A stretch of DNA of 36,089 nucleotides from JBCBEX01 sp038528235 (GCA_038528235.1 JBCBEX010000039.1:1-36089); one strand, 5' to 3'; shown: positions 15,454 through 24,378, counted from the stretch's first letter. Made by a program: numbers and translations. Notes: generated from the letters alone by a model not told the origin.

Positions 15454-17457
15454 TCACTCCCCTGAGCCCGACCCGTCGCCGCCTGCGTCCTCGGCGGTCC
15501 ACACGTTGCCGGTGGCGTCGATGTCCGGGAGGTGGTCGCTAGGATCGAGTTCGACGCGCGTGACGGCGCCCTCCTTCGGCGTGACAGCGAAGGCGGTGTC
15601 GGTCATGTAGAACGCCTCCACGGGGATGCGCTGCACGTCGGTGCTTCCATCGGCGAAGGTGAACTGCACGTCGATGGGAAAGACGAGGCCGCTGCGGTTC
15701 TCAACACGGGCGCCCGTGCCGCCGGATGGCATGGCCGCGACACCCGTGATGGCGGCGTCGAACGTCTCGGTGGAGTAGACCCAGCCGCGCCAGAACCAGT
15801 CGAGGTCTTCGCCCGCCATGTCCTCGATGGTGCGGAAGAAGTCGGCGGGCTGCGGGTGTTTGTAGGCCCAGCGCTGGATGTAGGCTTTGAACGCGGGGTC
15901 GAAGCGATCGGGACCGAGGACGTGGTCGCGGAGGATGAGCAGGCCCTTGGCCGGCTTGCGGTAGGCGAGGAAGCCGAGCGCGTCGCGGCGGATCTGATCG
16001 GGGTAGGTCGCCATCGCCTGGTCCTGGGCCCACGGCTGCTGCATGAAGCTCGCCGCCGCGTTCGAGCGCGTGAGACGGACGACGCGCGCGTTCTCGCTGT
16101 CGTCGTAGTAGCGCTCGTTGGCCTGCACGCCGAGGAAGCTGTTGAAGCCCTCGTCCATCCAGGCGTGCCGCCGCTCGTCGGAGCCGACGATCATCGGGAA
16201 CCAGTTGTGGCCCAGTTCATGGTCGACAACGCCGAAGAGGCTCTTGTCGCGCGCGTTAACGCTGGAGAAGTGGAGCATCGGATACTCCATCCCGCCGACG
16301 ATGCCCGCCACGTTGATCGCGACCGGGTACGGGTAGGGGTACCACATCTCAGAGTGCGTGACGATGGAGAAGCGGCCGTACTCGGTGGCTTCCTCCCAGC
16401 CCGGATTCGTCTCCGTGCCGATGCCCTCGTGCGGGTAGGCCGACAGCACGAGCACGTCGTTGGGCGCGCCCGTCTCGTGCGTCGGCGGCGTGGTGTAGCC
16501 CGCGCCGTCGAGGATGAACGCGGCGGAGGCGGCCCACGCCACGTCGCGGACGTTGTCAGCGTCGAAGCGCCACGTGAGCGTCTCGGACTTCATCGGGCGC
16601 GCGGCGGGCGTGCCGACCTCGTCGGGGGCAACGATGTAAACGCGCTCCTCGCTCGTCCGTGCCTCGGCGAGACGCGCCTGCTGCTCGGGCGTGTAGACCT
16701 CGTTCTCGTTCGTGAGCGCACCCGTCGCCACGACGAACATGTTCGACGGCACGGTCAGTTCGAGGTCGAAGTCGCCATAGCCGAGGTAGAACTCGCCCTG
16801 CCCGAGGTAGGGCTGATGGTTCCAGCCGGTGACGTCGTCGAAGACGGCGACCTTCGGGTACCACTGCGCGAACTCGTAGACGGTCCCGCGCTCGGCCTCG
16901 TAGATGCCCATGCGGTCGGCGCCGTAGGGCGGGACGATGAAGCCGAAGCCCATCGAGATGGTGAGTTGCCCGCCCTCAGCGGCGAGCGGCTCGCCGAGCA
17001 GGATCCGCATGCGCGTGTCGGTGACGACGTAGTCCACCGTAGCGGTCGTGCCGCCGTGCGTGACCTGGACATCGGCGAGCTTGAAGCCGCCCTCGTTGAA
17101 CGCCCCGCGCCAGCGCGACCCAGCGGGCGTCGTCGCGGCCCCGCGGCTGTCGTCGGCGAAGAGGTTCTGCTCCAGGTGCAGCCAGAGCACGTCGAGGTCG
17201 TGCGGGCTGTTGTTGGTGTACGTGATCGCGACGGTCCCCGAGACGCGGTGCGTGGTCGTATCGAGCGCCACGGCGATGCGGTAGTCGGCGCGCTGCTGCC
17301 AGTAGTCGGGGCCGGGCGCCCCGTTGGCTGCGCGGACGCCGTTGGGGTCGGGGAGGTCGAGCGGCGCGAACATGGCCCCGTTCGTCTCGTCGAGTTGGGC
17401 GAACGCGGGGGCCGCGACGAGCAGCGCGACGAGCGCGAGAGCAAAGCGAATGGACAT
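15454..17457 (-). CDS. M1-family zinc metallopeptidase, secreted
   Basis: A 667-residue protein with a signal peptide (MSIRFALALVALLVAAPAFAQ), so periplasmic or exported. It has an N-terminal beta domain as in M1 aminopeptidases and the catalytic motif HELGH near residues 412-416, followed 19 residues later by Glu in HAWMDEGFNSF, the gluzincin zinc ligand set. The usual GAMEN exopeptidase motif appears as GGMEYPML, as in many Bacteroidota M1 relatives. The C-terminus is acidic and Gly/Ser-rich (EDAGGDGSGSGE). The ATG at 17457 begins the signal peptide. It likely trims peptides outside the cytoplasm; the exact substrate is unknown. Confidence 0.92.
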   Translation of the reverse strand: MSIRFALALVALLVAAPAFAQLDETNGAMFAPLDLPDPNGVRAANGAPGPDYWQQRADYRIAVALDTTTHRVSGTVAITYTNNSPHDLDVLWLHLEQNLFADDSRGAATTPAGSRWRGAFNEGGFKLADVQVTHGGTTATVDYVVTDTRMRILLGEPLAAEGGQLTISMGFGFIVPPYGADRMGIYEAERGTVYEFAQWYPKVAVFDDVTGWNHQPYLGQGEFYLGYGDFDLELTVPSNMFVVATGALTNENEVYTPEQQARLAEARTSEERVYIVAPDEVGTPAARPMKSETLTWRFDADNVRDVAWAASAAFILDGAGYTTPPTHETGAPNDVLVLSAYPHEGIGTETNPGWEEATEYGRFSIVTHSEMWYPYPYPVAINVAGIVGGMEYPMLHFSSVNARDKSLFGVVDHELGHNWFPMIVGSDERRHAWMDEGFNSFLGVQANERYYDDSENARVVRLTRSNAAASFMQQPWAQDQAMATYPDQIRRDALGFLAYRKPAKGLLILRDHVLGPDRFDPAFKAYIQRWAYKHPQPADFFRTIEDMAGEDLDWFWRGWVYSTETFDAAITGVAAMPSGGTGARVENRSGLVFPIDVQFTFADGSTDVQRIPVEAFYMTDTAFAVTPKEGAVTRVELDPSDHLPDIDATGNVWTAEDAGGDGSGSGE

Positions 17458-17593
17458 GGAACGAGCAGAAGCAGCGTGGGAGTCGGAGAGCGCGGAAGCT
17501 ACGGGCGTGAACATGTGCCTGCTGGCCTGAAGCGTCCCCCGCGCTCATTGGGCTCCCCCCGTTTTTGGCGACGGTCGCTGCGCTCCCCCTTCA

Positions 17594-17628
17594 CCAAAAA
17601 CTGTCCCCCTCAACGTTGAGGGGGACAG
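17594..17628 (-). terminator. Intrinsic terminator for rsmI
   Basis: A perfect 28-bp palindrome (17601-17628, arms CTGTCCCCCTCAAC and its complement) is followed on the reverse strand by TTTTTGG (17594-17600). It lies 45 bp after the rsmI stop codon and before the peptidase gene start at 17457, so it separates the two reverse-strand genes. Confidence 0.88.
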
Positions 17629-17673
17629 CTTGTGTGCCGTCCCAGGCATACAAGCAGGGGGAGACAGCCACGC

Positions 17674-18342
17674 CTATCCCACTCCACCAACCACGAGCAC
17701 AATCTCGCCGCGCACTTTTGGCTGGCTGCCGTAGTGCTCCGCCAATTCGGCTAGCGTGCCGCGGCGGACCTCCTCGAAGGTCTTTGTGAGTTCGCGCGCC
17801 ACCGCCGCGGGACGGTCCGCGCCGAGCACGTCAGCGAGTTGGCCGAGCGCTTTCACGAGGCGGTGCGGGCTCTCGTAGAGCACGATGGTGCGCGGCTCGT
17901 TGGCGAGCGCTTTGATGCGCGCCTGGCGGCCCTTCTTCTGCGGGAGGAAGCCCTCGAACACGAACCGGTCCGACGGTAGCCCACTCGCCACGAGTGCAGG
18001 GACGAACGCCGTCGCTCCGGGCAGTGCGACGACGGGGATGCCCGCGCTATGGCAGGCGCGGACGAGCAGGAAGCCCGGATCGGAGATGCCCGGCGTGCCC
18101 GCGTCCGAGATGAGCGCAACGTGCGTGCCCGCCTCCATCTGAGCGACGAGGCGCGGCGTCTTCTGGTGCTCGTTGTGCGCGTGGAAGCTCGTCGTGGGCG
18201 TCTCGACGCCGTAGTGCGCCAGCAATACACCCGAGGTGCGCGTGTCCTCGCAGGCGATGAGGTCGGCTTCCTTGAGCGTCCGTAGCGCGCGGAACGTCAG
18301 GTCTTCGAGGTGGCCGATGGGCGTGGGGACGAGCGTGAGCAC
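17674..18342 (-). CDS. rsmI: 16S rRNA (cytidine(1402)-2'-O)-methyltransferase
   Basis: RsmI methylates the ribose of C1402 in the 16S decoding site. The 222-residue product has the tetrapyrrole-methylase fold with family motifs LVPTPIGHLEDLTFRALRTL at the start, IACEDTRTSG, ISDAGTPGISDPG, VVALPGATAFVPALVASGL, FEGFLPQKKGR, YESPHRLVK and VARELTKTFEEVRRG. It stops just after the catalytic domain, like the short RsmI forms. There is no ATG; GTG at 18340-18342 is the start that keeps the family N-terminus (MLTLVPTPIG). It diverges from the nuclease gene at 18481 over 138 bp. Confidence 0.95.
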   Translation of the reverse strand: MLTLVPTPIGHLEDLTFRALRTLKEADLIACEDTRTSGVLLAHYGVETPTTSFHAHNEHQKTPRLVAQMEAGTHVALISDAGTPGISDPGFLLVRACHSAGIPVVALPGATAFVPALVASGLPSDRFVFEGFLPQKKGRQARIKALANEPRTIVLYESPHRLVKALGQLADVLGADRPAAVARELTKTFEEVRRGTLAELAEHYGSQPKVRGEIVLVVGGVG

Positions 18343-18480
18343 AGATCGCGTGTGTGGGTAGGAGGGCGTGGGTGTAGAGAATGGGAAGATCGGGAGGATC
18401 GGCACCTCACGCGAGACTGACCCACACGGGTTGTCGTTGTTTGGTGCGTCTTTTCGTCTCCCCTCGACCCGTCCTTGCTC

Positions 18481-19701
18481 ATGCGACTTGCTTCGCTCAT
18501 GCGACCTGCCTCCCTTCTCGTCCTGCTGCTCGGCATGGCACTCACGCCGCTCGCCGCGCAGGACCTTCCCGCGCAGGGCACCGACGCCACCTTCGACGTA
18601 GGCACCTGGAACATCGAGTGGTTCGGCGACGGCGACGACGGCCCCACCAACGAGCAACTCCAGCAGGACCGCGCCGCGGCCGTGATCGGAGAGAGCGAGG
18701 TCGACCTGTGGTGCCTCCAGGAAATCGCCAGCACGACGGCCTTCGCGAACCTGCTCGCCACGCTCGGCGACGGCTATGCGGGCGTCCTCGCCACCGACTC
18801 GGGCCGGCAGCGCCTCGCCTACGTCTACAAGACCGACGTCGTGCAGAACCTCGGCACGCAGCACGTGCTCACCGAGTTCGACTTTGCGTTCGCGGGGCGG
18901 CCGCCGCTCCAGATGCGCGCCCGCGTGCTCACGCAGACCGACGGCGCACCCATCCAGACCGACGTGCGCGCGCTCTGCTTCCACGCCAAGGCCTTCTCCG
19001 ACGTCAGCTCGTACAACCGCCGCGTCGACGCCTCGGAGGCCCTGAAGAACTACACCGACAACCTCGCCGCGATCAACACGCAGGTGATGATCCTCGGCGA
19101 CTACAACGACGAACTCGGGCAATCCACCTCCAGCGGCCGCACGTCGCCCTACGCCAACTTTGTCGAGGACGACGGCTACGTGTTCGCCTCTGCCGACCTC
19201 GACGCGAGCAACACGCCTACGTTCTGCGGCAACTCGTCGTGCTCGGGCGGCTCGACGCTCGACCACATCGCGTTCACAGCCAACCTCGCCGCCCCGTACG
19301 TGGAGGGCTCCGGCGACCGCTACGACGAGATCCTCGGCCCGCTCGGCGGCTACACGTTCACCGTCTCGGACCACCTCCCCGTCACCGCCCAGTTCGACTT
19401 CGGGCGCGGGGTCAACGCCGAGGACGACGGCTCGCCGACCCGCTTCGCGCTCGACGCGCCGTTCCCGAACCCGTTTGCCGAGGCCGCCACGGTCCGCTTC
19501 GCCCTGCCGAGCGCCACGCCCGTAGACCTCGCCGTGTTCGACGCGCTGGGCCGCCGCGTGGCCACGCTCGCCTCGGGCACCCGCGCGGCCGGGAGCCACA
19601 CGGTCACGTTCGAGGGCGGCACGCTCCCGCCAGGGCTCTACCTCGTCCGCCTCATCGCTGGCGACGCCACCGCGACACGTCGCCTCGTGCGGGTGCTCTA
19701 G
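18481..19701 (+). CDS. Secreted endonuclease/exonuclease/phosphatase-family protein with T9SS sorting tail
   Basis: A 406-residue exported protein: signal peptide through about residue 25 (LLVLLLGMALTPLAAQ), then an EEP-fold catalytic domain with TWNIEWFG, WCLQEI, FHAKAFSD, ILGDYNDE, LDHIAF and SDHLPV, which carry the metal-binding Glu, Asp/Asn and His residues of DNase I-like enzymes. Residues about 325-406 form a type A sorting domain (FPNPFAEAATVRFALP... LPPGLYLVRL... RLVRVL) for type IX secretion. The substrate could be DNA, RNA or a phosphoester; extracellular DNA use is a guess. The ATG at 18481 is used; 18499 is an alternative start. Confidence 0.92.
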   Translation: MRLASLMRPASLLVLLLGMALTPLAAQDLPAQGTDATFDVGTWNIEWFGDGDDGPTNEQLQQDRAAAVIGESEVDLWCLQEIASTTAFANLLATLGDGYAGVLATDSGRQRLAYVYKTDVVQNLGTQHVLTEFDFAFAGRPPLQMRARVLTQTDGAPIQTDVRALCFHAKAFSDVSSYNRRVDASEALKNYTDNLAAINTQVMILGDYNDELGQSTSSGRTSPYANFVEDDGYVFASADLDASNTPTFCGNSSCSGGSTLDHIAFTANLAAPYVEGSGDRYDEILGPLGGYTFTVSDHLPVTAQFDFGRGVNAEDDGSPTRFALDAPFPNPFAEAATVRFALPSATPVDLAVFDALGRRVATLASGTRAAGSHTVTFEGGTLPPGLYLVRLIAGDATATRRLVRVL

Positions 19702-19773
19702 TCGCAAGGAGCTTCCTGCCTTGATTTTCACGGCGGCCCCATGAGGTCGCCTTTCTTTTGCGCGGACGGCCTG

Positions 19774-19797
19774 TCTAGATTGGATCTAGATAAGACA
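19774..19797. promoter_or_regulatory. Candidate operator upstream of the iron-uptake gene
   Basis: A perfect dyad TCTAGAT-TGG-ATCTAGA (19774-19790) is partly enclosed by an outer TGTCT/AGACA pair (19772-19776 with 19793-19797). It lies 30-55 bp before the start of the iron-binding lipoprotein gene, where a core promoter should be. It does not match the Fur, IdeR or MntR consensus sequences I know. An iron-responsive role is inference from position. Confidence 0.45.
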
Positions 19798-19826
19798 CAC
19801 TCCCCGCTACTCACCCCCCTTGCAAC

Positions 19827-20840
19827 ATGTACCGTCTCCCCCTGCTTCTGCTGTGTGCCGGGCTGCTCGCCCTGAGCGCCTGCCAGCCGCCCGCCGAACC
19901 CAGCGTCTCGGACGCGGCCCCGGTCGTGGACGTGGACGGGCCACTCGTCATCTATTCGGGCCGCAGCCAGTCCCTCATCGAGCCGATCGTGGAGCGCTTC
20001 ACCGCCGACACGGGCATCGAGGTGCAGACCCGCTTCGGCGGCACGGCTGAGATGGCCGCGGCGCTTGCCGAGGAAGGCGCGCAGTCGCCCGCCGACCTCT
20101 TCTGGGCGCAGGACGCGGGCGGCCTCGGCGCCGTCGCCAACCTCCTCGCCGAGTTGCCCGACTCGCTCCTGGCGATGGTGCCCGAGCGCTACCAGAGTGA
20201 CGATGGCAAATGGCTCGCCGTGAGCGGCCGCGCCCGCGTGCTCGCCTACAGCCCCGAGCGTGCCGACACCGAAAACCTTCCCACGAGCGTGCTCGACCTC
20301 ACCGACGCGCGCTTCGAAGGCCGCGTCGGTTGGGCCCCGACCAACGGCTCGTTCCAGTCCTTCGTGACCGCGATGCGCCAGACCCTCGGCGACGACTCGA
20401 CGCGCGCCTGGCTCGACGCCATGGACGACAACGGGGCCGTGGCCTACCCGCGCAACTCGGCCATCATCGAGGCGATCGCGAACGGCGAGGTGGACTACGG
20501 GCTGCCGAACCACTATTACCTCCTCCGCTACCAGAGCGAAGATCCGAACTACCCTGTCGCGCAGACGAACTTTGCCGACGGCGACGTGGGCAACCTCGTC
20601 AACATCGCGGGCCTCGGGAAGCTGGCCTCTTCGGAGCGCCCCAACGCCGCCGCGACGTTCATCGCCTACCTCCTGAGCGACGAGGCGCAGGCCTTCTTCG
20701 CCGAGGGCACGAAAGAGTACAGCGTCACCGGCGGCGGCACGCCCGACGCCGTCCTGGGCGCCGCGCCCGCCATCGACCTCAACGCCCTGGCCGACCTGGA
20801 GGCCACGCTCGATCTACTCCGCGACGCGGGGTTGCTCTGA
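19827..20840 (+). CDS. Ferric-iron ABC transporter, substrate-binding lipoprotein (FbpA/FutA-like)
   Basis: A 337-residue lipoprotein (signal MYRLPLLLLCAGLLALSAC, lipidated Cys19) of the class of iron-binding proteins that deliver Fe3+ to an inner-membrane permease. The mature protein begins VIYSGRSQSLIEPIVERF, contains DLFWAQDAGGLGA, and carries the paired tyrosines Tyr230-Tyr231 in GLPNHYYLLRY that bind iron in FbpA. It is the usual length. The permease gene follows after a 135-bp gap with an inverted repeat. Thiamine or other oxyanion binding is possible in the superfamily, but the NHYY motif favours iron. Confidence 0.9.
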   Translation: MYRLPLLLLCAGLLALSACQPPAEPSVSDAAPVVDVDGPLVIYSGRSQSLIEPIVERFTADTGIEVQTRFGGTAEMAAALAEEGAQSPADLFWAQDAGGLGAVANLLAELPDSLLAMVPERYQSDDGKWLAVSGRARVLAYSPERADTENLPTSVLDLTDARFEGRVGWAPTNGSFQSFVTAMRQTLGDDSTRAWLDAMDDNGAVAYPRNSAIIEAIANGEVDYGLPNHYYLLRYQSEDPNYPVAQTNFADGDVGNLVNIAGLGKLASSERPNAAATFIAYLLSDEAQAFFAEGTKEYSVTGGGTPDAVLGAAPAIDLNALADLEATLDLLRDAGLL

Positions 20841-20921
20841 CTTGGTGGTGCCCTAGACGGACTGAAGCGGCGAACTTAGCTCTCTCGCCTCAAGAGACAC
20901 CCAGGCAGATGTTGCGCATTG

Positions 20922-20956
20922 CGTGGTGCGTGTCCAAAGCACCTTTACGCACCACG
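20922..20956 (+). repeat. Perfect 10-bp stem between the iron SBP and permease genes
   Basis: CGTGGTGCGT (20922-20931) and ACGCACCACG (20947-20956) are perfectly complementary around a 15-base loop, followed by CAC-rich short repeats up to the permease start. There is no T-run. It could be an intercistronic hairpin that favours expression of the binding protein over the permease, or simply a small repeat. Confidence 0.6.
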
Positions 20957-20975
20957 TAACACGCACCACACGCTC

Positions 20976-22553
20976 TTGGCTACGCTCAGCGCTCTAAATC
21001 GCTCACGGTGGAGGGCCTCTTGGTGGCTCGTGCCCGTCGTCCTGGTGGCGGGAGGCGTAGGCGTGCCGGTCGTCTACCTGCTGGTGCGGGCGCTGGCAGC
21101 GGACCCGGTGGAGGTGGCCCAGTTGCTCTTCCGGCCGCGGACGCTCGTGCTGCTTGGCAACACGTTTGCGCTGAGCGTGAGCGTATGGGCGCTAGCCTCG
21201 GCGATTGCGCTGCCGCTGGCGTGGCTCGCGGTGCGGGCGAAAACCAGCTATGCGGGCGTGCTCACGCTACTCGGCGTGCTGCCGCTGGCGATCCCCGGCT
21301 ACGTCACTGCCTACGCCCTGCTCGGACTCTTCGGTGACTACGGCGTGCTCGCGCGGATCGCCGGCGTGATGCTCCCGCGCCCGAGTGGCTTCGTCGGCGC
21401 AACGGCGGCGCTCGGGTTCTACACCGCGCCCTACCTCTTCCTCAACCTGCGCGCAGCGCTCCTGGGCCTCGACCCCGCGCAGGAGGAGGCAGCGCGCTCG
21501 CTCGGCCTCAGCCCGTGGGCAACGTGGCGACAGGTCGTGCTCCCGCAGCTCCGCCCTGCGTTCCTCGCCGGGACGCTGCTCGTGCTGCTACACGTCCTCG
21601 GCGACTTCGGCGTGGTGTCGCTGATGCGCTTCGAGACGCTCAGCTACGCGCTCTACGTCCAGTACACCTCGGCGTTCGATCGGACGTACGCGTCGGTGAT
21701 CGCGCTGGTGCTGATGGTGCTGGCGGCGCTGGTGCTCTGGGGCGAGGCGCGCCTCCTCAAGGGGCTGCGCTTCGCCCGGACGGCGAGTGGCACGGCACGC
21801 CCCGTCCCCCGCACGACGCTCGGGCGCTGGACGCCGATCGCCGTCGGCTTCGTCGCACTCGTGGCTCTCGCGACGGTCGTAGCGCCGCTCGTCACGCTGA
21901 GCTTCTGGCTCGTGCAAGCCTTTGACCCGGCAGAGTTGCCGAAGCTCGCGGAGGGAGCTCGGAACTCGGTCAAGGCGGCGGCTCCGGCGGCGGTGCTGGC
22001 CGTCGCACTCGCGTTCCCGCTGGCGTGGCTCGGCGTCCGCCACGACACGGCGACGAGTCGCGTCGCGGAGCGGATGGCCTACCTCGGCTATGCGACGCCG
22101 CCGCTGGCGTTTGCGCTCGCGCTGATCTTCTTCGCGCTCGGCGTGCTTCCGTTCGCCTACCAAACGCTGGGACTGCTCGTCGTCGCCTTCGCGCTGCATT
22201 TCTTGGCCGAGGCCATCGGGCCGATCCGGAGCGCGCTCTACCAGACACCGCCACGCCTTGAAGACGCGGCGCGGGCGCTCGGGCGGACGCGGTTCGGGGC
22301 GTTCCGCGCGGTCACGTTGCCATTGGCAGCGCGCGGGCTATGGGTCGGCGGGGCGTTCGTCTTCCTCGCTGCGATGAAGGAGTTGCCGATCACGTTTCTC
22401 CTCGCCCCGCTCGGCTTTGACACGCTCGCGATGCGTGTCTGGAGCTACACCACGGAGGCGCTCTTCGGGGCCGCGGCGCCGTTTGCCCTCGCCATCGTCG
22501 CCCTTGCTGCGGCATCGGTAGCCCTGCTGCTACGCCAGGAGCGGCAGGCGTGA
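20976..22553 (+). CDS. Ferric-iron ABC transporter permease (FbpB-like, two fused permease domains)
   Basis: A roughly 525-residue inner-membrane permease with about twelve hydrophobic helices in two homologous halves. Each half has the EAA loop that docks the ATPase: EEAARSLGLSPWATWRQVVL in the first and EDAARALGRTRFGAFRAVTL in the second. The layout is that of FbpB/CysU-type iron permeases. No ATG fits; a TTG at 20976 is used here and a GTG at 21030 or a TTG at 20919 are alternatives, so the N-terminus is uncertain. No ATPase gene (fbpC) follows; the partner must be encoded elsewhere. Confidence 0.88.
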   Translation: MATLSALNRSRWRASWWLVPVVLVAGGVGVPVVYLLVRALAADPVEVAQLLFRPRTLVLLGNTFALSVSVWALASAIALPLAWLAVRAKTSYAGVLTLLGVLPLAIPGYVTAYALLGLFGDYGVLARIAGVMLPRPSGFVGATAALGFYTAPYLFLNLRAALLGLDPAQEEAARSLGLSPWATWRQVVLPQLRPAFLAGTLLVLLHVLGDFGVVSLMRFETLSYALYVQYTSAFDRTYASVIALVLMVLAALVLWGEARLLKGLRFARTASGTARPVPRTTLGRWTPIAVGFVALVALATVVAPLVTLSFWLVQAFDPAELPKLAEGARNSVKAAAPAAVLAVALAFPLAWLGVRHDTATSRVAERMAYLGYATPPLAFALALIFFALGVLPFAYQTLGLLVVAFALHFLAEAIGPIRSALYQTPPRLEDAARALGRTRFGAFRAVTLPLAARGLWVGGAFVFLAAMKELPITFLLAPLGFDTLAMRVWSYTTEALFGAAAPFALAIVALAAASVALLLRQERQA

Positions 22554-22959
22554 GAGGCGCGGCTGCACCGAAACGCGGCCGCACCACGCCACAACGTCCA
22601 AATCGGCCGAGACGGGAAACCCTGGTTTTTGCAAGGACGTAAAGCTTCTTCATTTCCACCTCGCTCCTCGTCCATTGGCACGTCTAGCCTGATGCGTCTG
22701 TTCAGCGTGATGGTTTGGGATCCGGTGTTGCGGCCGTATTCCCCGATCCCGTTCTCCACCGTGGTGGGCCCTCGGCCGGCCTGCCCCTATGGCGCGTGGC
22801 GGTCGCGCTGCGCCGTGCTCGAACGGGGCACCTAGGTTGCGGCGGCACATCGCCGCGTCCCCTTCTGTTTTCGTCGCTACTGATTGTTCTCCGACGCCCG
22901 TCCAGCTTCCCGTAGCGGGCCTCGCCACCACGCCTTACGGCCTTTCACTCCTTTGTCTT
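22554..22959 (+). promoter_or_regulatory. 406-bp pairing-rich region before nhaA
   Basis: No convincing gene is seen. The last 200 bp are rich in complementary segments: TGCCCC (22782-22787) with GGGGCA (22825-22830), enclosing GGCGC (22791-22795) with GCGCC (22810-22814), then a separate hairpin GCGGCG-GCACAT-CGCCGC (22839-22856). A multi-helix leader directly ahead of a Na+/H+ antiporter recalls the nhaA-associated alkali-cation riboswitches, but I cannot match it to the published consensus, and high GC makes chance pairing easy. Closer to the permease there is a weak GCGGC/GCCGC stem. Confidence 0.35.
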
Positions 22960-24378
22960 ATGGCCTCCCACGTTTCCCTACCCCCCACGCCTGCCTCGCG
23001 CCTGATGCGCCCGATCCAGGGCTTCATGCAGAACGCCGCAGCGGGCGGCATCGTCCTGCTCGCCTGCGCTGCCATCGCGCTCATCTGGGCCAACTCGCCC
23101 TTCGCGCAGTCCTACTTCGATCTCTGGAAGACCTATTTCACCCTCAACATCGGGATCGTCGAGATCAACAAGCCGCTGATCCTCTGGATCAACGACGGCC
23201 TGATGGCCATCTTCTTCTTCCTGATCGGGCTGGAGATCAAGCGCGAGGTGCTCGCGGGTGAGCTGAAGTCGCCCAAGAAGGCAGCGCTGGCGCTCTCGGC
23301 AGCGGTCGGCGGGATGGTCGTGCCGGCAGGGTTCTACGTGGCAGCCAACTGGGGCGAGCCGACGCTCGGCGGCTGGGGCGTCCCGATGGCCACCGACATT
23401 GCGTTCGCGCTCGGCGTGCTCGCGCTGCTCGGCAGCCGCGCCCCGCTCGCGCTCAAGATCTTCCTGACGGCGCTCGCCATCGTGGACGACCTCGGTGCCG
23501 TGATGGTGATCGCGCTCTTCTACACCGCCGAGTTGAACCTCAACGCGCTCATGCTCGGCTTCGTCTTCTTCGGCGTGATGCTGGCGGTGAACCGCCTCGG
23601 CGTCTCCCGCACGGCGGTCTACGTGGTCCTCGCCCTTGCGCTGTGGGTCTGCTTCCTCAAGTCGGGCGTCCACGCGACGATCGGCGGCGTGCTGGCCGCC
23701 CTCGCCATCCCCGCGAGCCGTCGCCTCGACGCGCCAGGCTTCCTGAAGAAGGCCGACTACTACCTCGAAGAGATCCGCGAGGACGCCAAGCCCGGCACTC
23801 AGCTGATGACGGCCGACCAGCGCGACGCCGTCCACGCGCTCGAGACGATCTCGAAGGCCGCCGACGCGCCGCTGACGCGCTTCGAGCACGCGCTCCACGG
23901 CTGGATCGCCTTCTTCGTGATGCCGGTCTTCGCGCTCGCCAACGCGGGCGTCGCGATCCCGAGCGACTTCGGCGCGCTGCTCGCGAGCCCGGTCATGCTC
24001 GGCATCGTGCTCGGCCTCGTCGTCGGTAAGCAGCTCGGCGTGTTTGGCTTCGCCTACGCGGCCGTCAAGCTTGGCATCGCGAGCCTGCCCTCGGGCGTGA
24101 CGTGGAAGCAGGTCTACGGCGTGAGCCTCCTGACTGGTATCGGCTTCACGATGTCGATCTTCATCGCGAACCTCGCCTTCGTGGACGCCGCCGACCTCGA
24201 CGCGGCCAAGCTCGCGATCCTCATCGCTTCGACGATCTCGGGCGTGGCGGGCTACCTCCTCCTCCGCTCGGCGGGCACGGACATCCCAGCCCAGGCCAGC
24301 TTCGAGGACGCCTACACGCTGGAAGAGTACTACCCCGACACGAAGGACGGCGAGGCCAAGCACAGCGTGACAGCGTAG
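22960..24378 (+). CDS. nhaA: Na+/H+ antiporter NhaA
   Basis: NhaA exports Na+ (or Li+) in exchange for protons at the inner membrane. The 472-residue protein has the family core: LMRPIQGFMQNAAAGGIVLL at the start, FFFLIGLEIKRE, VGGMVVPAGFY, and ATDIAFALGVLALLG leading to ALAIVDDLGAVMVIALFY with the paired Asp residues that bind the ion. SGVHATIGGVLAALAIP and TGIGFTMSIFI complete the set. It is longer than E. coli NhaA by an extended cytosolic loop (around FLKKADYYLEEIREDAKPGT) and an acidic C-terminal tail, as in many Bacteroidota. The ATG at 22960 is chosen; the upstream open frame is not protein-like. Confidence 0.96.
   Translation: MASHVSLPPTPASRLMRPIQGFMQNAAAGGIVLLACAAIALIWANSPFAQSYFDLWKTYFTLNIGIVEINKPLILWINDGLMAIFFFLIGLEIKREVLAGELKSPKKAALALSAAVGGMVVPAGFYVAANWGEPTLGGWGVPMATDIAFALGVLALLGSRAPLALKIFLTALAIVDDLGAVMVIALFYTAELNLNALMLGFVFFGVMLAVNRLGVSRTAVYVVLALALWVCFLKSGVHATIGGVLAALAIPASRRLDAPGFLKKADYYLEEIREDAKPGTQLMTADQRDAVHALETISKAADAPLTRFEHALHGWIAFFVMPVFALANAGVAIPSDFGALLASPVMLGIVLGLVVGKQLGVFGFAYAAVKLGIASLPSGVTWKQVYGVSLLTGIGFTMSIFIANLAFVDAADLDAAKLAILIASTISGVAGYLLLRSAGTDIPAQASFEDAYTLEEYYPDTKDGEAKHSVTA

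Noticed and set aside
15532..17619. A 695-codon forward open frame
   Set aside because: Antisense to the M1 peptidase, whose motifs and signal peptide are clear; composition is Arg/Val/Gly-rich with no recognisable domain.
19702..19740. Terminator after the EEP gene
   Set aside because: The CAAGG/CCTTG stem is only 5 bp and is followed by ATTTTC; too weak to call.
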